Source: Croceitalea dokdonensis DOKDO 023
GTDB taxonomy: Bacteria > Bacteroidota > Bacteroidia > Flavobacteriales > Flavobacteriaceae
Length of the DNA: 64,000 nucleotides
Direction: 5' to 3'
Assembly: GCF_001306415.1 (NCBI RefSeq)
Contig: NZ_LDJX01000009.1
Location: forward strand, 1-64,000
In this document: piece by piece, positions 24,252-32,753 of the stretch
Layout: the number at the start of each line of letters is the position of its first letter
Numbering within the stretch: position 1 is the first letter of the stretch
Program-made: the position numbers and the translations under genes
Notes under the pieces: model-generated
Told to the model about the DNA's origin: nothing
The model's database searches: none
What the model saw: the letters and a program-made list of their open reading frames with translations, nothing else

Positions 24252-24970
24252 GCTTTCTTGGCCCGCTCTAAATCTTCCGGGGTATCAATTTCTATACCTG
24301 TCACATGGGTTTCCACCATTTTAATCTTTTTTCCATATTCCAAAAACCTGATCGCCTCTATCTTTTCCGTCGCTTCCAACGGTCTCATTAGCAACTGTTT
24401 AAAATCTGCCAGTGCCCTTTTTCTAAAGGCATAGATTCCTTTGTGTTTGTAATAGGTTGCCCCCGCATTCTTATCCCTTGGAAATGGGATGGGCGAGCGG
24501 GAAAAGTAAAGTGCAAAATTACGGTGGTCCACGATGACCTTAACCGTATTGGGATTATTAATTTCTTCCCAGTCGGTAATGGGTGTCATTAAGGAGGCTA
24601 AATCTATTTCACCGGCCTCATCCTCATAAAAAACTTTAATAATGCGTTCCAGACTTACATGGTCTATAAAAGGCTCATCGCCCTGCACGTTAATGGCTAT
24701 GTCAACATCCAGGTCTTCAACGGCTTCTGCAATGCGATCGCTACCGCTTTCATGTTGATTTTTGCTCATCATGGCATTTCCGTTGTTCTCACGAATTAAA
24801 TCATAGATAACAGGGCTATCCGTAACAACCACAACATCATCAAAAAGACCCGTCTTCATCACGGCTTCATAAGTTCTGAGAATCACTGGTTTACCATTTA
24901 AATCCTGCATCAATTTTGCAGGAAAACGGGAAGCTTGGTACCGGGCTGGAATCATGGATATTATTTTCAC
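24242..24970 (-). CDS. kdsB: 3-deoxy-manno-octulosonate cytidylyltransferase (CMP-Kdo synthetase)
   Basis: A 242-residue cytosolic enzyme activating Kdo (or 8-amino-Kdo) with CTP for transfer to lipid A. The N-terminus [18 protein letters not shown] is the CTP-binding PAR-x-x-SSR-x-P-x-K type signature (as [12 protein letters not shown]). INVQGDEPF is the Mg-binding block, and [10 protein letters not shown] and EIDTPEDLE are the C-terminal family motifs. Length fits the family (about 245). It heads a four-gene overlapping group with a HAD hydrolase, a KdnB-like dehydrogenase and an acyltransferase, and lies 23 bp after the DUF4126 gene. Whether Kdo or Kdo8N is preferred cannot be told from sequence alone. 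Confidence 0.93.
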   Translation of the reverse strand: MKIISMIPARYQASRFPAKLMQDLNGKPVILRTYEAVMKTGLFDDVVVVTDSPVIYDLIRENNGNAMMSKNQHESGSDRIAEAVEDLDVDIAINVQGDEPFIDHVSLERIIKVFYEDEAGEIDLASLMTPITDWEEINNPNTVKVIVDHRNFALYFSRSPIPFPRDKNAGATYYKHKGIYAFRKRALADFKQLLMRPLEATEKIEAIRFLEYGKKIKMVETHVTGIEIDTPEDLERAKKAWK

Positions 24971-24993
24971 GGGAACCTGGTTTTATAGTTGGT

Positions 24994-25560
24994 TTATTTG
25001 GTTCTTGGTCTTAAGCGTCTATAAATTCTGAAAATGACCACCAAAATAATAATCACCAATATGATGGCTATTGGAGGCACAAGTATGGATGCCGTTGAAA
25101 CAGCTACGGCCGTTCCCGTCTCTACGGTAGAGACAATAGGGTTTGCCAAACCACCTGTGGTGGCACTGGAGGTTAGCCTACCCGCCGCGTTTGCCCCTTT
25201 TATGGCGGTTGCCGTGCCTCCACCGGCAATTATGGCCAACGCCCACGTAATCACCGGGTCTAAATCTGCAACGGTGGACACCATTACCGCTGTTCCCGCG
25301 ATGGCCGCCAAGGGTAGGGCAATACTGTCCAATGCATTATCCACCCATGGAATAAAATAAGCGAAAATTTCTACCAAGGTAGCGACACCAAGGGTCAAAA
25401 GTGCCGCAATACTGCCTATCCAAGTCCAACTATCATTTAGCTCCCAAACATTCAAATAGGCCGCAAGACTCAATGCAAATAACGGCAAAAACACCCTAAA
25501 ACCAGCAGAGGCTGCAAGCCCTATTCCAAGAAAAATACTGATGATCGTTTCGGCTGTCAT
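24994..25560 (-). CDS. DUF4126 domain membrane protein
   Basis: A 188-residue integral membrane protein with about five hydrophobic segments rich in Ala, Gly and Thr, and a basic C-terminus (YRRLRPRTK). The GLAASAGFRVFLPLFALSLA opening and the glycine-rich GGGTATAIKGANAAGR core match the DUF4126 family, whose function is unknown. It sits between a helicase gene (33 bp upstream) and kdsB (23 bp downstream), so it is probably cotranscribed, with no evident functional link. Confidence 0.85.
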   Translation of the reverse strand: MTAETIISIFLGIGLAASAGFRVFLPLFALSLAAYLNVWELNDSWTWIGSIAALLTLGVATLVEIFAYFIPWVDNALDSIALPLAAIAGTAVMVSTVADLDPVITWALAIIAGGGTATAIKGANAAGRLTSSATTGGLANPIVSTVETGTAVAVSTASILVPPIAIILVIIILVVIFRIYRRLRPRTK

Positions 25561-25593
25561 TATAAAATCCTTTTGTTTAAAAATACGGGATTA

Positions 25594-27027
25594 CTATTCA
25601 AGAAAAAAATCATCTTTGAACCCAATTAAATACAGCTTGTCTTTTGCCCTGGTCACAGCGGTATACAGCCATCTTAGGTAATCTTTATTGATACCGTCCC
25701 GCAAATAAGGTTGCTCCACAAAAACCGTTTGCCACTGCCCCCCTTGCGACTTATGGCAAGTTATGGCATAAGAAAACTTTACTTGCAGGGCGTTAAAGTA
25801 GGCATTGTTCTTTACTCCCATAAATTGTTTGTACTTGGACTTTTCATGCGCATAGTCTTTGGAAACTTCTTGATACAGTCTGTTTCCGTCTTCATACGGC
25901 AAAGAGGGGGTTTCTGCTTTAATGGTATCCAACAACAACACCGTTTCAAAAGGTTTTTGGTTGGGGTAGTCCACCATTTGCACTTTTACCTCTGCAAACC
26001 TAAAACCGTAGAGTTCCTTGATGGCAAAAAGTTCCAGTACTTCAATAATGTCACCGTTGGCTATAAATCCTGCTTCTGAGGTAGGTTTAAGCCAAAAATA
26101 ATTGTTTTTGACTACCATCATAAAATCGCCCACTGCTATTTCATGGTCCAAAAACAGAATTCGCTGCCGGATGTTTTCATTATAAAGGTTGGCCCTTTTA
26201 TTGGAACGCACTATAATGGCAGTTTCTTCTTTGCCATACTGGCTATAGGCTTCATCAATAGCGGCTTGGATTTCATTTCCATCGATAAGCCTTACGATAT
26301 CCTTAAAATCCTGTAACCGAAACTTGAAATCCTCAAAATAGTTTTGTTCCAATTGCTCTCGCAGATTAGTGGCATTGTACAAAATCCCGGAAGTGGCTGC
26401 TTGGCGCATTACTTCATCCAACGCTATAACGGTCACCTCCTTATTATAGGTTAAGGACAGTTTATCTTCTTCAAGGGCAGGGCTTACATCCAATTTTACT
26501 GGAGGTAATTGGGCCGTGTCCCCTATGAGCACCAATTTACAGCCATGTCCGGAATACACATAAAATATTAAATCATCCAACAATGAGCCATTCTCAAACA
26601 ATTTGGAATCCGAGGGGCTATCGGGAATCATAGAAGCCTCATCGACAATAAACAAGGTGTTCCTGTGCTTGTTTGGGGCCAAAACAAAGGTTACCCCTCC
26701 ACTACCTTGTTTTTTGGGAAAATAAATTTTCTTGTGAATGGTAAAGGCGGTAGTTCCTGCATAATTGGACATCACCTTTGCGGCCCTGCCCGTAGGGGCT
26801 AGTAATACAGCTTTCATTTTAACGTTCCACAACTGCTTCACCAACGCACCAATGATGGTGGTTTTACCCGTACCCGCGTATCCTTTTAATAGGAATAAAC
26901 GCTCTTTGGACGTGGAAAGGGAGAACGCAGCAAACTCTTGCAATGTTCTGTCCTGGAGCAACGTAGGTTCATGTGGGAACTTCGCTACCAGAAGACGGTA
27001 AAAATCATGGCTGTTCAACTGGGACAT
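25594..27027 (-). CDS. RecD-like ATP-dependent DNA helicase (UvrD_C_2 type)
   Basis: A 477-residue SF1 helicase. Walker A is GYAGTGKTT, Walker B is FIVDEASMI, a GDTAQLPPV motif III follows, and the C-terminal ITCHKSQGGQW is the RecD-type motif VI region. AVTRAKDKLYLIG closes the fold. The family remodels DNA in recombination or repair. A longer frame begins at 27105, but the ATG at 27027 (MSQLNSHDFY) is preferred. A perfect -7 element (27035-27042) lies inside the longer reading, and homologues usually begin near this point. That promoter would give a nearly leaderless mRNA. It is first in the minus-strand run towards DUF4126 and kdsB. Confidence 0.9.
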   Translation of the reverse strand: MSQLNSHDFYRLLVAKFPHEPTLLQDRTLQEFAAFSLSTSKERLFLLKGYAGTGKTTIIGALVKQLWNVKMKAVLLAPTGRAAKVMSNYAGTTAFTIHKKIYFPKKQGSGGVTFVLAPNKHRNTLFIVDEASMIPDSPSDSKLFENGSLLDDLIFYVYSGHGCKLVLIGDTAQLPPVKLDVSPALEEDKLSLTYNKEVTVIALDEVMRQAATSGILYNATNLREQLEQNYFEDFKFRLQDFKDIVRLIDGNEIQAAIDEAYSQYGKEETAIIVRSNKRANLYNENIRQRILFLDHEIAVGDFMMVVKNNYFWLKPTSEAGFIANGDIIEVLELFAIKELYGFRFAEVKVQMVDYPNQKPFETVLLLDTIKAETPSLPYEDGNRLYQEVSKDYAHEKSKYKQFMGVKNNAYFNALQVKFSYAITCHKSQGGQWQTVFVEQPYLRDGINKDYLRWLYTAVTRAKDKLYLIGFKDDFFLE

Positions 27028-27034
27028 AGACCCC

Positions 27035-27042
27035 CAAATATA
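27035..27042 (-). promoter_or_regulatory. -7 element of the helicase gene
   Basis: The minus strand reads TATATTTG, matching TAnnTTTG, with a TTTTTG block 16 bp further upstream as a possible -33. It lies 8 bp before the ATG at 27027, so the transcript should begin at or within a few bases of the start codon. This argues against the longer start at 27105. Confidence 0.5.
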
Positions 27043-27087
27043 GCTATCATTTTTAGGACAAAAACTTTCGTGATTAAAAAAAAATTG

Positions 27088-27095
27088 TAGATTTG
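27088..27095 (+). promoter_or_regulatory. -7 element for the 27131 gene group
   Basis: TAGATTTG matches TAnnTTTG, 36 bp before the ATG at 27131. It is divergent from the helicase promoter about 50 bp away. No convincing -33 TTG was seen. Confidence 0.45.
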
Positions 27096-27130
27096 TCTTA
27101 ACCACTAAAACTAATTTAACGCTGTAGAAA

Positions 27131-27778
27131 ATGAAGACCGTTATACAAATTGTACTTTGGATTGCCTGTATTTTTTTAGCTTATCTTATTTACCAATCTG
27201 TAAATGCCCCCATAGAGTTCAATAAGGTTAGAAAGGAACGTTTTTCCGAAGTAATTGCCAAATTAAAGGATATTAGGGATTCACAAGAAGCTTATAAATC
27301 CGTTAACGGAAGGTATGCCGGGAGTTTTAACTCGCTCATCAAGTTTGTGGACACCGGGAACTATACCATTACCCAACAACGGGATTCCTCTTTTATGAGA
27401 TTTGATAAGGTTTACCAAATAGAACTGCAAAAGGACACCATAATCATTGATACCTTAGGTTTTGTGAAGGTGAAGGATTCCCTGTTTAAAAACGATGACC
27501 GCTACAAGAGCATGATGGAAGTGCCTTATGCACAAAATGGGGAAACCTTTGAGTTAAAGGCGGATATTATAGAGAAAAGTGGGTATAGGGCACCGGTATT
27601 TGAAGCCAAGGTAAAGAAAAGTGTTGTTCTCTATGACCAACCTAAAGACCTTTTGGCCCGTGAGAATGCGCATGTTAGTGTAGAAGAAGTTAACGGGGAC
27701 GTTATTAAAGTAGGTTCTTTGACCGATGTTAGCACCAATGGTAATTGGCCACCGATATATGACCGAAAAAACGATTAA
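27131..27778 (+). CDS. Membrane-anchored periplasmic protein of unknown function
   Basis: A 215-residue protein with one N-terminal membrane segment (about residues 5-24, IVLWIACIFLAYLIY) and a hydrophilic, lysine-rich remainder. The motif RDSQEAYKSVNGRYAGSF (about 50-67) resembles the pilin-like pattern of a short helix followed by a G-x-Y-x-G-S-F-x-x-L segment. The rest is beta-rich. I do not recognise a named family. Its 3' end overlaps the DUF3822 gene by 20 bp and rsmD follows, a conserved flavobacterial order. This suggests coupled expression but gives no function. Confidence 0.85.
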   Translation: MKTVIQIVLWIACIFLAYLIYQSVNAPIEFNKVRKERFSEVIAKLKDIRDSQEAYKSVNGRYAGSFNSLIKFVDTGNYTITQQRDSSFMRFDKVYQIELQKDTIIIDTLGFVKVKDSLFKNDDRYKSMMEVPYAQNGETFELKADIIEKSGYRAPVFEAKVKKSVVLYDQPKDLLARENAHVSVEEVNGDVIKVGSLTDVSTNGNWPPIYDRKND

Positions 27779-28580
27779 TATTGCCGCACTAGCAAAAGAA
27801 AAACAGATTAGACTGTCCATTCAATGTAGTTTGAATGGACTTTCTTTTTTTATCATCGATACCATTCTAAACAAGGTATTGCTTACTGATGGCGAACAAT
27901 TTAAAACGTCCAAAACACCTTACCTGGTCTTAAAATCGCTACAAGCACTTTTAGCGAAGCACGGAATTGACACGTTAAAGGGTATTGAAACTACGGTCAT
28001 TCATGACAATGATATGTTCTGCCATGTGCCAAATGCCTTATTTAATGAGGATGAATTACCCAATTACCTAAAATTCAACGGTAAACTGTTGGCCAACGAT
28101 GAGGTAGTTTTTGATAGCGTATCCAATGCAGAACTGTCTACAGTTTACGTGCCCTTTACTAACATTAACAACTTTATTTTTGACCTTTTTGGAGTGTTCC
28201 AGTTTAAACATTTAAGCACTGAATTATTGGAGACATTGGCAAAACATCAGAAAGGTCATGGCACAGTCTGTTATGCCCATTTTTCCGAACGCAATTTTGA
28301 AATCGCGGTGTACCAACAAAAAAAACTGCAATTGTACAACCAGTTTCAGTATACCACCAAGGAAGATGTCCTGTATTACCTCCTTTTTGTATACGAACAA
28401 CTGCAATTGGACGTAGAAGAAGTAAAACTAAAACTCTTTGGCCTTGTAGAAGAGGACGATGTCATATTTGACATCTGTTACACCTATTTTAGGAAAGTTC
28501 AGGTCTTTGAGCCCAAAAACCTTTTATTTAGTTCAAAACCTAACGGTACAGGTAGCATTGACCTAACATTGCTCAGTTAA
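27759..28580 (+). CDS. DUF3822 family protein
   Basis: A 273-residue cytosolic protein beginning MTEKTINIAALAKEK. It has duplicated actin/ASKHA-like features: LSFFIIDT near the start and later VCYAHFSERNFEIAVYQ. It fits DUF3822, a Bacteroidota family of unknown role encoded beside rsmD. The ATG at 27759 is preferred over a frame start at 27726 because it matches the family start and leaves only a 20-bp overlap with the upstream gene. The rsmD start is 4 bp after the stop. Confidence 0.85.
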   Translation: MTEKTINIAALAKEKQIRLSIQCSLNGLSFFIIDTILNKVLLTDGEQFKTSKTPYLVLKSLQALLAKHGIDTLKGIETTVIHDNDMFCHVPNALFNEDELPNYLKFNGKLLANDEVVFDSVSNAELSTVYVPFTNINNFIFDLFGVFQFKHLSTELLETLAKHQKGHGTVCYAHFSERNFEIAVYQQKKLQLYNQFQYTTKEDVLYYLLFVYEQLQLDVEEVKLKLFGLVEEDDVIFDICYTYFRKVQVFEPKNLLFSSKPNGTGSIDLTLLS

Positions 28581-28584
28581 CCCT

Positions 28585-29127
28585 ATGCGGATTATATCAG
28601 GAAAAAATCGCGGTAAGCGAATCATTGCGCCAAAAAAATTACCGGTCCGGCCCACAACGGATATGGCCAAGGAAGGCCTTTTCAACATCCTTAACAACAG
28701 GTACCGCTTTGAAGATGTAAAGGTATTGGACATGTTCGCTGGCACGGGGAATATTAGTTATGAATTTGGGTCTAGGGGGACAAAGGACATCACAGCGGTA
28801 GACGCTAGTGCCCCTTGTGCCTCATTTATCATTAAGACTTCAAAAGCCTTGGATTTGGACATTAACGTTAAGCGGATGGATTGCTTTAAATACTTGGAGA
28901 GAACAAGGGAGCGTTTCGATATCATTTTTGCAGACCCTCCTTATCATCTTGATGTTTCCGTTTTCTCAAAAATTCCAGAACTGGTTTTTGAACACAACCG
29001 CCTCCAAAAAGATGGATTATTGATTATTGAGCATGCAGACCGTATGAACTTAGAGCATTTAAAACACTTCCACGTTCAACGTAAATATGGCAGTAGTATT
29101 TTCAGCTTTTTTCAGGAGCTAGATTAA
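28585..29127 (+). CDS. rsmD: 16S rRNA (guanine(966)-N(2))-methyltransferase
   Basis: A 180-residue SAM-dependent methyltransferase modifying G966 of 16S rRNA. MRIISGKNRGKRI is the standard N-terminus, RPTTDMAKEGLFNIL the family block, LDMFAGTGNISYE the SAM-binding motif, and FADPPYH the catalytic DPPY motif (about residues 115-120). Length is normal. It lies 4 bp after DUF3822. Confidence 0.95.
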   Translation: MRIISGKNRGKRIIAPKKLPVRPTTDMAKEGLFNILNNRYRFEDVKVLDMFAGTGNISYEFGSRGTKDITAVDASAPCASFIIKTSKALDLDINVKRMDCFKYLERTRERFDIIFADPPYHLDVSVFSKIPELVFEHNRLQKDGLLIIEHADRMNLEHLKHFHVQRKYGSSIFSFFQELD

Positions 29128-29196
29128 ACCCATATTTTAACGCTTTCGCCACACTTTTTTATCGGGTAGCACGTTATTTTACCAAACAAATATCTT

Positions 29197-29760
29197 ATGA
29201 AACCCCTAAAATACTTACTACTTACTTGCCTCATCGCTACGTTCATATCCTGTGATAACGATGAGGACACTACTGCCGCTGTTAATCCAGAGTCCATTGT
29301 TGGGACATGGTCCTTAAGTGCGCTTGAAGCGGATGTGAACCTAACGTCTAGCTTTGCCAATTTGCCAATAAGCAGTAATACTAGGAGCGTTGGTGAAAAT
29401 TTTGACTATACGGTTGTTTTTACTGAAAACACCTATACCGCTGAAGGCAGTTACGATATTGTGACAACAGGAACGGTAAACGGACTGCCCATAGACACGG
29501 ATAGACAGACCATCACCGACGCTTCGGAAACAGGAACCTACAGCCTATCCAACGGTAGCATTGAATTTGGTGGGGAATTATTTGATTTGGCATCCTCTGA
29601 GCTGGAATTAGGTGAATTTACCGGTGACCAAGCACTCAATATCGTTTTTGACAGCAACGGAAATTTGGTCATGACCCAAACCTTGGAGACTACCGTTGAG
29701 GAGGAGGGAATCACCGTAGCCACCACTATTGACGCCGAAATAGTGTTGACGCGCAACTAA
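29197..29760 (+). CDS. Lipocalin-like lipoprotein
   Basis: A 187-residue predicted lipoprotein. Residues 1-19 form a signal with an FISC lipobox, followed by an acidic DNDED linker. The domain opens with SIVGTWSLSALE, the usual lipocalin-like GxW motif, and continues as alternating beta strands (YTVVFTENTYTAEG, GTYSLSNGSIEF, NGNLVMTQTLE). These proteins sit in the outer membrane or periplasm of Bacteroidota. The ligand is unknown. It follows rsmD by 69 bp. Confidence 0.85.
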   Translation: MKPLKYLLLTCLIATFISCDNDEDTTAAVNPESIVGTWSLSALEADVNLTSSFANLPISSNTRSVGENFDYTVVFTENTYTAEGSYDIVTTGTVNGLPIDTDRQTITDASETGTYSLSNGSIEFGGELFDLASSELELGEFTGDQALNIVFDSNGNLVMTQTLETTVEEEGITVATTIDAEIVLTRN

Positions 29761-29880
29761 AGACCCAAAACAGGGAAAAACCTCCTAACAGATTTTCTGC
29801 CGTGCAATGGCATTATTTCATGGTTTCTAACCCTTGAACTTGTTAAACTACCGCAATTTATTTAAAAATAAGCAATAAGA
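29761..29880. other. Short spacer before the rnpB terminator
   Basis: About 120 bp between the lipoprotein stop and the rnpB terminator stem. No open frame or signal was recognised. Confidence 0.5.
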
Positions 29881-29908
29881 ACAAAGCCGAACCAAAGTTC
29901 GGCTTTGT
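29881..29908 (-). terminator. Rho-independent terminator after rnpB
   Basis: A perfect 12-bp inverted repeat (ACAAAGCCGAAC / GTTCGGCTTTGT) with a 4-base loop directly follows the RNase P RNA 3' end. A T-rich stretch follows on the minus strand. GTTTT on the other side means it may also stop the plus-strand lipoprotein transcript. Confidence 0.8.
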
Positions 29909-30249
29909 GTTTTATAGCAGACCATAAGCCGGATTCTGTTCCATTCACCTAAGTGAACCGTCTTATCATTTATCTGGACCATTGGTTGCCCAATGGCTCT
30001 AGCCGCCTACCCTCCAACTTGGACGTGCCGCCCTATCCTGAATCATCAGGGCATTGGTTTACATGACGTTTCACCACATAGAGTTTACCTGATTTCACTA
30101 CAGCCTAACTGTACTTGCTTTCTGTTGCACTTGTCCGCCCATACCTAAAAAAGTATGGTGACGGGAGTTACCCGCTATGCCGCACTATGGTGTCCGGACT
30201 TTCCTCTATATCCTAAACTTAAACTCAGCTTCCAATGCGTCTGAAAACC
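29909..30249 (-). ncRNA. rnpB: RNase P RNA, bacterial type A
   Basis: The catalytic RNA that trims tRNA 5' leaders. Reading the minus strand, GAGGAAAGTCCGGAC (P4/CRI region) occurs near the 5' end. GGTAACTCCCG and the ACAGAA/AACAGAATCCGGCTTA block close the 3' side, forming the P4 pseudoknot partner. P1 can form from CAGAC (minus strand at 30239-30243) with GTCTG (at 29918-29922), extended by GTTTT/AAAAC across a bulge. About 340 nt, a normal size. The exact ends are set by P1 pairing and could shift by some bases. Confidence 0.92.
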
Positions 30250-30306
30250 AGAATCAAAAAAATGCTAAAACAAGTTCAAAACATAGCGATAAGAACATCT
30301 GCTAAA

Positions 30307-30314
30307 CAAAGGTA
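30307..30314 (-). promoter_or_regulatory. Candidate -7 element for rnpB
   Basis: The minus strand reads TACCTTTG, matching TAnnTTTG. It would start transcription about 50 nt before the predicted mature 5' end. No -33 TTG was found at the usual spacing. Confidence 0.4.
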
Positions 30315-30380
30315 CTCCAATTGTTAATAACTACTCCCATGGATTGAGGCATGAGTCCACGAACGACAAACGCTCTTTTT

Positions 30381-30388
30381 TATCTTTG
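30381..30388 (+). promoter_or_regulatory. -7 element for dnaX
   Basis: TATCTTTG matches TAnnTTTG, 20 bp before the dnaX TTG start, giving a leader of about 15 nt. This supports the TTG start over any later ATG. Confidence 0.5.
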
Positions 30389-30407
30389 TACCATAAACTG
30401 GAATTGA

Positions 30408-32135
30408 TTGGAACCCTTCGTTGTATCGGCAAGAAAGTATCGCCCACAGACCTTTAAGGATGTTGTGGGGCAAAAATCCATTACGGACACCCTAGAAAAC
30501 GCGATTAGCCAAAACCATCTGGCACAAGCCTTGCTATTTTGTGGGCCCAGAGGGGTTGGTAAAACCACATGTGCAAGGATATTGGCCAAGGAAATCAATC
30601 AAGATGGACAACAAAACCAAGATGAGGACTTTGCCTTCAATATTTTTGAACTTGATGCAGCATCCAATAACTCGGTGGACGATATCAGAAACCTTACAGA
30701 CCAAGTGCGCATTCCACCGCAGGTTGGGAAATTTAAAGTATACATTATTGATGAGGTCCACATGCTTTCCCAAGCAGCCTTTAATGCATTTTTAAAAACC
30801 TTGGAAGAACCTCCAAAACATGCCATTTTTATCCTGGCCACCACGGAGAAGCACAAAATTATCCCTACCATTCTCTCCAGGTGTCAAATATTTGATTTTA
30901 AAAGAATTACTGTAACGGATGCTGCCGAATATTTAAAATATATCGCCCAGGAACAAGGCATAGAGGCAGAAGATGACGCTTTGCATATCATTGCCCAAAA
31001 AGCAGACGGCGCCATGCGGGATGCCCTGTCCATTTTTGACCGGGTGGTCAGCTTTGCGGGTAAGTCATTGACCAGGCAAGCGGTTACAGAAAACTTAAAT
31101 GTGCTTGATTATGAGGTATATTTTAAGACCACGGATTATATCCTGGAACATGATATCCCACAATTGCTGGTATTACTCAACAGCACCTTAGCACTTGGGT
31201 TTGATGGCCATCATTTTATTGCAGGACTAGCTTCCCATTTTAGGGATTTAACCGTTTGTCAATACCCACAAACCATTTCGCTATTAGAGCTTGGGGAACA
31301 AACAAAACAACAATACCTAGACCAGGCCAAGAAAGTAGATCGGGCCTTTTTGGTAAAGGCCCTGGAATTGGCCAACGATTGTGATTTAAAATACAAGACA
31401 AGTAAAAACCAACGATTGCTTGTAGAACTTACATTGATGAAACTCGCCTCCTTGGGTTTTGAAACATCGGAAAAAAAAAAGCCTGATTTCTTAATACCTG
31501 CTACCCACTTTAAGGGGCAACCCTTCCAAAGTACAACAACATACGCCATAACGGATGAAACGACCTTGAACGTTGCGCCAGAGGAACCCAAGCCACTGGA
31601 AATACCTAAAACATCTGGTGCTAACATTCAACTCCCCGCTAAACCCGTAAAAAAAATAGAACTCAAAAATAGACCTGAACGTGTTTCTGGATTATCCTTA
31701 TCTAGCTTAAGGGCAAAAAAAGAGCACGAACAGGCTAAAAAGCCGCTTGAAAACCCAAAAGAACTACCAAAGACTCCTTTTAAGGAAAACGAAATGAGGC
31801 GCTTATGGACAGATTTTGTGCAAATCTTGGAGGATAAAGGAAAAAAAATATTGGCTGCAAACCTACAGGCAGATGTTCCCAAACTTAAAGAAGACTTTGT
31901 TATTGCCATAGAACTGCCCAACACTACCATGAAAAAGGAGGTAGAACGGGAACAGAGCCTAATGCTCAACTATTTAAAAGAGCAATTAAACAACCATTCC
32001 ATTACGCTCCAGATTACGGTAAACGAAGAGGCAGCAAAAAAGTTTGCTTTTACTCCAGAGGAAAAATACCAAAAGTTAAAGGATAAAAATCCGGCCATAG
32101 AACTTTTGAGAAAAGAATTTGACTTAGATTTTTAA
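30408..32135 (+). CDS. dnaX: DNA polymerase III subunit gamma/tau
   Basis: A 575-residue clamp-loader ATPase. Walker A is GPRGVGKTT (about 46-54), Walker B IIDEVHML, sensor SRCQ, and domain III is helical. The tau-like tail after about residue 370 is Lys/Pro rich. Translation must begin at TTG 30408, because an in-frame stop lies directly upstream and the family start EPFVVSARKYRPQTF follows at once. The four-cysteine zinc module usual between Walker A and ELDAAS is absent. A short Gln/Asp-rich loop takes its place. The start codon is 20 bp after a -7 element. miaE follows after 2 bp. Confidence 0.95.
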   Translation: MEPFVVSARKYRPQTFKDVVGQKSITDTLENAISQNHLAQALLFCGPRGVGKTTCARILAKEINQDGQQNQDEDFAFNIFELDAASNNSVDDIRNLTDQVRIPPQVGKFKVYIIDEVHMLSQAAFNAFLKTLEEPPKHAIFILATTEKHKIIPTILSRCQIFDFKRITVTDAAEYLKYIAQEQGIEAEDDALHIIAQKADGAMRDALSIFDRVVSFAGKSLTRQAVTENLNVLDYEVYFKTTDYILEHDIPQLLVLLNSTLALGFDGHHFIAGLASHFRDLTVCQYPQTISLLELGEQTKQQYLDQAKKVDRAFLVKALELANDCDLKYKTSKNQRLLVELTLMKLASLGFETSEKKKPDFLIPATHFKGQPFQSTTTYAITDETTLNVAPEEPKPLEIPKTSGANIQLPAKPVKKIELKNRPERVSGLSLSSLRAKKEHEQAKKPLENPKELPKTPFKENEMRRLWTDFVQILEDKGKKILAANLQADVPKLKEDFVIAIELPNTTMKKEVEREQSLMLNYLKEQLNNHSITLQITVNEEAAKKFAFTPEEKYQKLKDKNPAIELLRKEFDLDF

Positions 32136-32137
32136 AC

Positions 32138-32722
32138 ATGATGTTAGGACTTAAACTACCTACGGATCCAAGATGGGTAAATATTGTTGAAAAAAATATT
32201 GATGAAATTTTAACAGATCATGCGTATTGCGAGCAAAAGGCGGCAAGCACAGCCATTTCATTGATTGTTTCCTTTCCTGAATATACGGAACTGATAAAGG
32301 AAATGATCGCACTTTCCAGAGAGGAAATGGGACATTTTAAAATGGTACACGATCTAATTTTAGAGCGAGGTGGTACCTTAGGAAGGGACAGAAAGGACGA
32401 ATACGTTATTGCACTGCTCAAATTTTTTCCAAAGGGAGGTAGCCGCACTACCCAGTTAGTACATCGCTTGTTGTATGCAGCATTGATAGAGGCTAGAAGT
32501 TGTGAGCGTTTTAGGTTGCTCTCAGAGCAACTGGAAGATAAAAAACTGGCAACCTTTTATCGCAAGTTGATGATCAGCGAAGCAGGGCATTATACCATGT
32601 TCCTGAAATTTGCTCGACAGTACGGGAACCGCTCGGAAGTTGACCAAAAATGGCAAAACCTTTTAACCTATGAAGCTAAAATCATGAAAGATTTGGGCCA
32701 AAAGGAAACCATTCATGGCTAA
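32138..32722 (+). CDS. miaE: tRNA-(ms[2]io[6]A)-hydroxylase
   Basis: A 194-residue ferritin-like diiron monooxygenase that hydroxylates the isopentenyl group of ms2i6A37 in tRNAs reading UNN codons. The four-helix bundle carries the ligands in HAYCEQKAA, REEMGHF, EARSCERF and SEAGHY, i.e. E and ExxH pairs in order. Length is normal. The start lies 2 bp after dnaX, so it is cotranscribed. A second ATG follows immediately and cannot be excluded as the start. Confidence 0.93.
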   Translation: MMLGLKLPTDPRWVNIVEKNIDEILTDHAYCEQKAASTAISLIVSFPEYTELIKEMIALSREEMGHFKMVHDLILERGGTLGRDRKDEYVIALLKFFPKGGSRTTQLVHRLLYAALIEARSCERFRLLSEQLEDKKLATFYRKLMISEAGHYTMFLKFARQYGNRSEVDQKWQNLLTYEAKIMKDLGQKETIHG

Positions 32723-32753
32723 AGGAAGTTTTTAAACTGGCCTCCACTTAAAT

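Noticed and set aside
27028-27105. Longer N-terminus of the RecD-like helicase
   Set aside because: A consensus -7 element lies inside this stretch, and the extra 26 residues do not look like part of the fold.
29909-30249. tmRNA or another structured RNA
   Set aside because: The GAGGAAAGTCCGGAC and ACAGAATCCGGCTTA blocks are those of RNase P RNA, and no tag-peptide frame or tRNA-like end is present.
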